Source: Anaerobacillus sp. CMMVII (lineage in GTDB: Bacteria > Bacillota > Bacilli > Bacillales > Anaerobacillaceae). From it: 64,000 nt of DNA. The position numbers and the translations under genes were made by a program. This document shows positions 53,642 through 64,000 of this stretch, piece by piece. The DNA is taken from NCBI RefSeq assembly GCF_025377685.1, contig NZ_JACEHK010000001.1, positions 248,001 to 312,000 of the forward strand. Direction: 5' to 3'. The notes under the pieces were generated by a model, which saw only the letters and a program-made list of their open reading frames with translations, was not told the DNA's origin and searched no databases. Within the stretch, counting starts at the first letter, position 1; each line of letters opens with the position of its first letter.

Positions 53642-53663
53642 TTGCTTCATTAAAATACAACAT

Positions 53664-53821
53664 GCGCCCTTAGCTCAGCGACGAGCAAAACGTCGTCGGA
53701 TAAGCTGCGAGTTGTTTCGACGCATTAGCTTCGAAGGCAATACGGGTAGAGGAAGAAACAGGGTCTACGGAGCGTTACTTCGTCCGTAATCATCATGAAT
53801 AACATCATTGAAATACAACAT
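53664..53821 (+). other. Element 2: duplicated tRNA-Arg 5' end joined to a related repeat element
   Basis: Bases 53664-53678 repeat the first 15 nt of the following tRNA-Arg (GCGCCCTTAGCTCAG), and the upstream flank (TTCATTAAAATACAACAT) is also repeated nearly exactly before the true tRNA. In between are about 143 bp with the blocks of element 1 at the same spacing (29 bp and 39-40 bp). The hairpin GTAGA/TCTAC (53746-53750 with 53764-53768) has the same 13-nt loop as element 1. One stem pair changes from A-T to T-A, which is compensatory. Confidence 0.75.
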
Positions 53822-53898
53822 GCGCCCTTAGCTCAGCTGGATAGAGTGTTTGACTACGAATCAAAAGGTCGGGAGTTCGAATCTCTCAGGGCGCACCA
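53822..53898 (+). tRNA. tRNA-Arg (ACG)
   Basis: 77 nt, acceptor GCGCCCT/AGGGCGC, anticodon ACG, encoded CCA. Its first 15 nt are duplicated at 53664. Confidence 0.95.
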
Positions 53899-53924
53899 AA
53901 CCAACTTCCTCGAATGAGCATCAC

Positions 53925-53963
53925 TGCAGGTTTGCGACGAGCAAACGAAGTGGCGCAGGAGCA
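53925..53963 (+). repeat. GCGACGAG-family repeat in the tRNA array
   Basis: TGCAGG-TTTGCGACGAGCAAACG then AAGTGGCGCAGGAGCA, flanked by CCAAACCAAC and GTTTGGTTAG, which can pair. The same family is found at 37749-37788, 56148-56194, 59315-59361 and 62820-62866 (some inverted). Confidence 0.65.
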
Positions 53964-53994
53964 TGTTTGGTTAGTGTAAATCATCTTAATATCT

Positions 53995-54071
53995 CGGGAA
54001 GTGGCTCAGCTTGGTAGAGCACCTGGTTTGGGACCAGGGGGTCGCAGGTTCAAATCCTGTCTTCCCGACCA
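53995..54071 (+). tRNA. tRNA-Pro (TGG)
   Basis: 77 nt, acceptor CGGGAAG/CTTCCCG, anticodon TGG, encoded CCA. Confidence 0.95.
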
Positions 54072-54084
54072 TTTAGTTTAATAT

Positions 54085-54158
54085 GCGGGTGTAGTTTAGT
54101 GGTAAAACCTCAGCCTTCCAAGCTGATGTTGTGAGTTCGATTCTCATCACCCGCTCCA
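54085..54158 (+). tRNA. tRNA-Gly (TCC)
   Basis: 74 nt, acceptor GCGGGTG/CACCCGC, anticodon TCC, encoded CCA. Confidence 0.95.
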
Positions 54159-54169
54159 ATCTACTATAT

Positions 54170-54246
<77 letters not shown>

Positions 54247-54265
54247 TATTTTTTTGATAACAGTG

Positions 54266-54356
54266 TTGACTTAGTTCGTTATGATTGATATGATGATTAG
54301 GTTGCTGTTACGGTAATAAATTGATTGTTGACAAGAAAGTGCTATTCTGATATAGT
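54266..54356 (+). promoter_or_regulatory. Tandem rRNA promoters P1 and P2 of operon 1
   Basis: P1: TTGACT (54266-54271), 17 bp, TATGAT (54289-54294). P2: TTGACA (54328-54333), 17 bp, TATAGT (54351-54356). A boxA-like leader sequence (GTTCTTTGAAAACTGAACAC) follows near 54387-54406. Confidence 0.85.
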
Positions 54357-54480
54357 TAAACTCTTGTCGCTAAAACGACAGTAATCGTTCTTTGAAAACT
54401 GAACACACAGCCAAGCGAATTAAAGAGATAGTAAATATCTCGTCAATGTAACAAATTTTTTGAGCTATATCAAACACTTT

Positions 54481-58806
<4,326 letters not shown>

Positions 58807-59120
58807 TAAATAAGTTTAGAGTGATGAGTGTAGAGTTTTGAGTTGCGTGAGTAGCTCGAAGCAGTAAATACCAAATTCTAAATAAACGGATTGAATTTTA
58901 CTCAAGTCTTAAATGTGTGTTATCTAGTTTTCAGGGAATGAAAATTTCTTGAAAAATTAAGTAGCTTGATCTTGAATTGAGTTCGTGCGTCTGTGTCTAC
59001 CAGTGTAGCTTCGAAGTAAGCTTCCTCGACGCAAAGCAGCATGATGTAAACTCAAAGAAGCATCTCACGATGTGATTGAGGTCAGTAGCTTTTTTGAAGG
59101 AATGAACTTTCTTCATATAA
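58807..59120 (+). repeat. 23S-5S spacer with repeat elements
   Basis: The 314-bp spacer contains a TTTAGAGTGATGAGTGTAGA then GTTTTGAGTT repeat (58814-58842), a GTTATCTAGTTTTCAGGGAA sequence and an element near 59000-59094 (CTCGACGCAAAGCAGCATGA, then AAGCATCTCACGATGTGATT and GAGGTCAGTAGCTTTT) related to the one in the 16S-23S spacer. Confidence 0.65.
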
Positions 59121-59236
<116 letters not shown>

Positions 59237-59237
59237 G

Positions 59238-59272
59238 AAAAAACACATCCAATTATGGATGTGTTTTTTTGT
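59238..59272 (+). terminator. Rho-independent terminator of rRNA operon 1
   Basis: AAAACACATCC and GGATGTGTTTTTTT pair around a short loop, directly after 5S. A second hairpin followed by a long T run lies at 59414-59452. Confidence 0.9.
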
Positions 59273-59314
59273 GTACAAATGAAATGAGATTTTAGTTAGG
59301 GTAATTTTTATGTG

Positions 59315-59361
59315 TGCTTCTGCGGTACTCATAGCGACGTATCCTCGTCGCAAAGCTGCAT
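59315..59361 (-). repeat. GCGACGAG-family repeat downstream of 5S
   Basis: TGCTTCTGCGGTACTCATAG then GCGACG-TATCCT-CGTCGC and AAAGCTGCATGG. A perfect 6-bp stem closes a TATCCT loop. Related to the 16S-23S spacer element. Confidence 0.65.
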
Positions 59362-59413
59362 GGATTAAAATAAAGAAGTAACTCATGATGTGAATTAACT
59401 CTGAGTTGAATGT

Positions 59414-59452
59414 AACTAGCATCGATCTGGAGGATCGTCGTCCTAGTCTTTT
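59414..59452 (+). terminator. Second hairpin with T run
   Basis: ACTAGCATCGATC and GATCGTCGTCCTAGT pair with a bulge, followed by TCTTTTTTTT. It probably backs up the rRNA terminator. From 59453 to 59938 I recognise no gene; a hairpin at 59558-59590 (GAAGATAGTCAC/GTGACCATCTTC) has a T run on the minus strand. Confidence 0.6.
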
Positions 59453-59938
59453 TTTTAATGAGGCGTTTTTACAACCATATAATAAAGGAAACAACGTTAG
59501 TTATTATCGAAGTTAACTAATATAAAGTACGTTGATGTAATGCTATATTTAACAAAAAAGAAGATAGTCACGTAATGTGACCATCTTCTCTTACCGCGTC
59601 CAACAAGCTTTATCCTCTGGGGTCGTATCGATTATTATATCCCACAGACACCTCATTTCATTATTGTTAAAAACAATCTTGAAATTTCCGGTTATGCTGC
59701 AAGCTAATCACCTCATTAAAGGTTCAATCGATCTTCCGAATGTTATTGATAGTAACATTCAAATGCTGCTGAAGTTGGTTGTGAGAAGCATAACTGCTCC
59801 TCAGAATATAGTATGTCCGAACTTTTCTGTCTCATGTGCTGATCACACAAAATTTTTCGTAAGTATAAAAAATCCAGTTAAATAAAAACTATATATTTAG
59901 GGGAATCCCAACACAACTTGTAGGAGGGTGTGAAAAAA

Positions 59939-60103
59939 ATGGTTAATCAAGACTTTGAAAAGTTTAAAGAAGTTTCGGAAAAGCATAAATCAGTATACTT
60001 AGGTGGGGAAAAGGCACGAAAAGTAGATAAAGATGTCTTGCAAAGTAATGAAAATCATGGGACCTCGGTCGGTGCGGAAGGTCGAGATGTAAAACAGAAA
60101 TAA
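59939..60103 (+). CDS. Small hydrophilic protein of unknown function
   Basis: A 54-aa ORF, MVNQDFEKFKEVSEKHKSVY then LGGEKARKVDKDVLQSNENH and GTSVGAEGRDVKQK. TAGGAGGGTG 8 bases upstream and a strong terminator at 60131 indicate a real gene. It is charged, lacks a signal peptide and any membrane segment. I do not recognise the family. Confidence 0.6.
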   Translation: MVNQDFEKFKEVSEKHKSVYLGGEKARKVDKDVLQSNENHGTSVGAEGRDVKQK

Positions 60104-60130
60104 AAAGTATTCTAAAACGCTTCTAAGATA

Positions 60131-60187
60131 AAAAAAAAATCAGGTATAATTACCGTGTAGGTTTTTATACTTGATTTTTTTTTAGAA
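60131..60187 (+). terminator. Rho-independent terminator
   Basis: A 16-bp stem AAAAAATCAGGTATAA with TTATACTTGATTTTTT (one G-U pair), followed by T's. Confidence 0.75.
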
Positions 60188-60256
60188 AAAACAATAAATG
60201 ACAATGACAAATTTATTTTTGAAGTACTTATAATAGGAAGGTTGGGAGTTTGTTAT

Positions 60257-60457
60257 ATGGTGATACAATCTAATATGCCACCCAAGGCAATTGTTGAGGT
60301 CTGGAGTAATACCGAAGAGGTTTTTAAAAAATATGATGTTCCCATTAATGATAAAATGATGGAAGTATTAGTTGAAGCAGATGTCCTGACTAGGTTACTT
60401 GTTGAACTAAATGCTGCAGTTGGTAGTTCGACTGCTACTTGTATAGAAGGTGGTTGA
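60257..60457 (+). CDS. Small protein of unknown function
   Basis: A 66-aa ORF, MVIQSNMPPKAIVEVWSNTE then EVFKKYDVPINDKMMEVLVE and the tail ELNAAVGSSTATCIEGG. The ATG at 60257 follows GGGAG by 8 bases. It reads like a conserved small Bacillaceae protein with a helical middle and a fixed CIEGG tail. I do not recognise a function. A terminator follows it. Confidence 0.6.
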   Translation: MVIQSNMPPKAIVEVWSNTEEVFKKYDVPINDKMMEVLVEADVLTRLLVELNAAVGSSTATCIEGG

Positions 60458-60469
60458 AATTTACAGGTG

Positions 60470-60496
60470 AAAAAAGAGTAGGTTACTCTTTTTTAT
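60470..60496 (+). terminator. Rho-independent terminator
   Basis: AAAAAAGAGTA and TACTCTTTTTT pair around a short loop. Confidence 0.85.
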
Positions 60497-60528
60497 TTAT
60501 GATTTTTAATTAATGAGGTGAGTTTGAA

Positions 60529-60789
60529 GTGGTACATCAAATGGGATTAAAGAAGGAAAAAAAGTTGTGGTACGATTAAATGTTAAAAAGAAGAACTATC
60601 AGAGTTGGTGATACAATAGAACTTATAAAAGTTCCATAACAAAAATGAAACATTAAAAGTTCAGGTTATTAGGATATTCCCCTAGAGGATTTCGACTGAA
60701 AAGGTTGGACACTCGATCAATTGCTAAGAGGAACCTACGATATATATACGCAACAATGGGGAACCTTGGCTATTTCAATAGAATATTAA
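60529..60789 (+). pseudogene. Degraded ASCH-domain protein gene
   Basis: Pieces of an ASCH-like protein appear in different frames: VVHQMGLKKE, then KRRTIRVGDTIELIKVP, then NETLKVQVIRIFP, then LEDFD-stop-KGWTLDQLLRGTYDIYT and WGTLAISIEY. A GAGGTG site precedes the GTG. At least two frameshifts, one internal stop (TGA in CGACTGAAAA) and an internal deletion make it non-functional. These changes are not limited to homopolymers, so it is a real pseudogene. ASCH domains are predicted to bind RNA. Confidence 0.65.
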
Positions 60790-60922
60790 AATAAAATAGA
60801 TATTAACATATATAAATTTTTATTTATTTCTAAAAAGGTATTGCAATCATCATGTTATCGTAGTATATTATTCTTCTGCCACAATTATTATTCTTATATC
60901 AAATAATAATGTTAAACTGTGG

Positions 60923-61029
60923 TTGACTTTAGTTATCAATTCATGTTATTATATATTTCTGGTCGTTGAAAGCATCTTGGTTCTTTTTTAAAAAAAGATG
61001 TTGCAAAAGATTTCTTATCATGATATAAT
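60923..61029 (+). promoter_or_regulatory. Tandem rRNA promoters of operon 2
   Basis: P1: TTGACT (60923-60928), 18 bp, TATTAT (60947-60952). P2: TTGCAA (61001-61006), 17 bp, TATAAT (61024-61029). From CTTGTCGCTAAAACGACAGT at 61034 the leader is nearly identical to operon 1. Upstream (60790-60920) no gene is seen. Confidence 0.8.
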
Positions 61030-61152
61030 AAATCTTGTCGCTAAAACGACAGTAATCGTTCTTTGAAAACTGAACACACAGCCAAGCGAATTAAAGAGAT
61101 AGTAAATATCTCGTCAATGTAACAAAATTTTTTGAGCTATATCAAACACTTT

Positions 61153-63077
<1,925 letters not shown>

Positions 63078-64000
63078 GGTTAAGTTAGAAAGGGCGCACG
63101 GTGGATGCCTTGGCACTAGGAGCCGAAGAAGGACGTGACGAACAACGATATGCCTCGGGGAGCTGTAAGTAAGCTTTGATCCGGGGATTTCCGAATGGGG
63201 GAACCCACCATCCGTAATGGGATGGTACCCATAGCTGAATACATAGGCTATGAGGAGGCAGACCTGGGGAACTGAAACATCTAAGTACCCAGAGGAAGAG
63301 AAAGAAATTATCGATTTCCTGAGTAGCGGCGAGCGAAACGGAAACAGCCCAAACCAAGGGGCTTGCCCCTTGGGGTTGTAGGACACTCTACACGGAGTTA
63401 CAAAGAAACGAAGTAGACGAAGCGATCTGGAAAGGTCCGCGAAACAAGGTAACAGCCCTGTAATCGAAACTTCGTTTCCTCCAGAGTGTATCCTGAGTAC
63501 GGCGGGACACGTGAAACCCCGTCGGAATCCGGGAGGACCATCTCCCAAGGCTAAATACTTCCTAGTGACCGATAGTGAACCAGTACCGTGAGGGAAAGGT
63601 GAAAAGCACCCCGGGAGGGGAGTGAAAGAGATCCTGAAACCGTGTGCCTACAAGTAGTTGGAGCCCATTTACGGGTGACAGCGTGCCTTTTGTAGAATGA
63701 ACCGGCGAGTTACGATTACGTGCAAGGTTAAGCTGAAGAGGCGGAGCCGCAGCGAAAGCGAGTCTGAATAGGGCGAATGAGTACGTGGTCGTAGACCCGA
63801 AACCGTGTGATCTACCCATGTCCAGGGTGAAGTTCAGGTAACACTGAATGGAGGCCCGAACCCACGCACGTTGAAAAGTGCGGGGATGAGGTGTGGGTAG
63901 GGGTGAAATGCCAATCGAACTCGGAGATAGCTGGTTCTCCCCGAAATAGCTTTAGGGCTAGCCTCGAGGGAAGAGTATTGGAGGTAGAGCACTGATTGGA
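63078..64000 (+). rRNA. 23S ribosomal RNA (operon 2), 5' part only
   Basis: The first 923 nt of 23S (domain I and part of II), matching operon 1 at offset 6672. The window ends before the position of the rearrangement found in operon 1, so this copy cannot be used for comparison there. Confidence 0.95.

Noticed and set aside
59577-59885. 102-aa ORF between the rRNA operons
   Set aside because: No ribosome-binding site, begins within a hairpin and has no recognised motif. The minus strand also shows only short interrupted readings; it may be decayed but cannot be assigned.

Overview
The window is low-GC chromosomal DNA from a spore-forming, Gram-positive member of the Bacillaceae. Evidence: Bacillus-type AGGAGG ribosome-binding sites, a complete sigma-B (rsb) operon, spore germination genes (a gerABC-type operon, a GerM-domain lipoprotein), the cortex gene cmpA, ECF sigma-X with its anti-sigma factor, and an order ydcA-acpS-nnr-ydcC-alr-ndoAI-ndoA-rsbR..rsbX-tex-cmpA-sprT like that of Bacillus subtilis. 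Some genes (a 47-aa BH0509-like protein, a ba3-type oxidase with subunit IIa) suggest an alkaliphilic or related Bacillaceae lineage. Species cannot be named from the sequence alone. Layout: 1-1.4 kb, molybdate-type ABC transporter (modB, modC, minus strand, cut by the window edge). 1.6-3.7 kb, two-component system. 3.7-6.1 kb, flavin reductase-like protein, GerM lipoprotein, small BH0509-like gene, DUF456 membrane protein. 6.3-10.3 kb, OpuA glycine betaine importer with a divergent GbsR-type regulator. 10.7-12.5 kb, sigX-rsiX. 12.6-15.5 kb, YfhP-like, DUF3231 and YitT proteins. 15.6-22.3 kb, arginine/ornithine/proline catabolism: rocR divergent from a sigma-54 promoter driving rocA, rocD, proline dehydrogenase and rocF. 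22.4-25 kb, mgtE and an MFS transporter, both frameshifted. 25.2-29.3 kb, rhodanese lipoprotein, ba3-type oxidase operon with an upstream Fnr box, CstR-like regulator. 29.5-33.2 kb, germinant receptor operon. 33.3-37.6 kb, Fur-box-controlled ferric iron ABC importer. 37.9-52.7 kb, the rhomboid-to-sprT segment with the sigma-B stressosome operon. 52.8-54.2 kb, eleven tRNA genes. 54.3-59.3 kb, rRNA operon 1 (16S, a rearranged 23S, 5S). 59.3-60.8 kb, small unassigned genes and an ASCH-domain pseudogene. 60.9-64 kb, rRNA operon 2, cut by the window end. How the genes work together: RocR would activate the sigma-54 promoter so that arginase (RocF) makes ornithine, RocD converts it to the semialdehyde, and proline dehydrogenase plus RocA complete the route to glutamate. 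RsbR/S/T form a stressosome, RsbT activates RsbU, RsbU dephosphorylates RsbV, and RsbV frees SigB from RsbW; RsbX resets the system. The most unusual observations are: two related elements, each joined to a duplicated 15-nt tRNA 5' end, in the tRNA array; a 23S gene in which about 0.5 kb spanning domain IV and part of domain V is missing and about 79 nt is inverted; and single-base homopolymer indels that break four otherwise intact genes, which point to sequencing error unless shown otherwise. Several dispersed intergenic repeat families occur, one nested in another.
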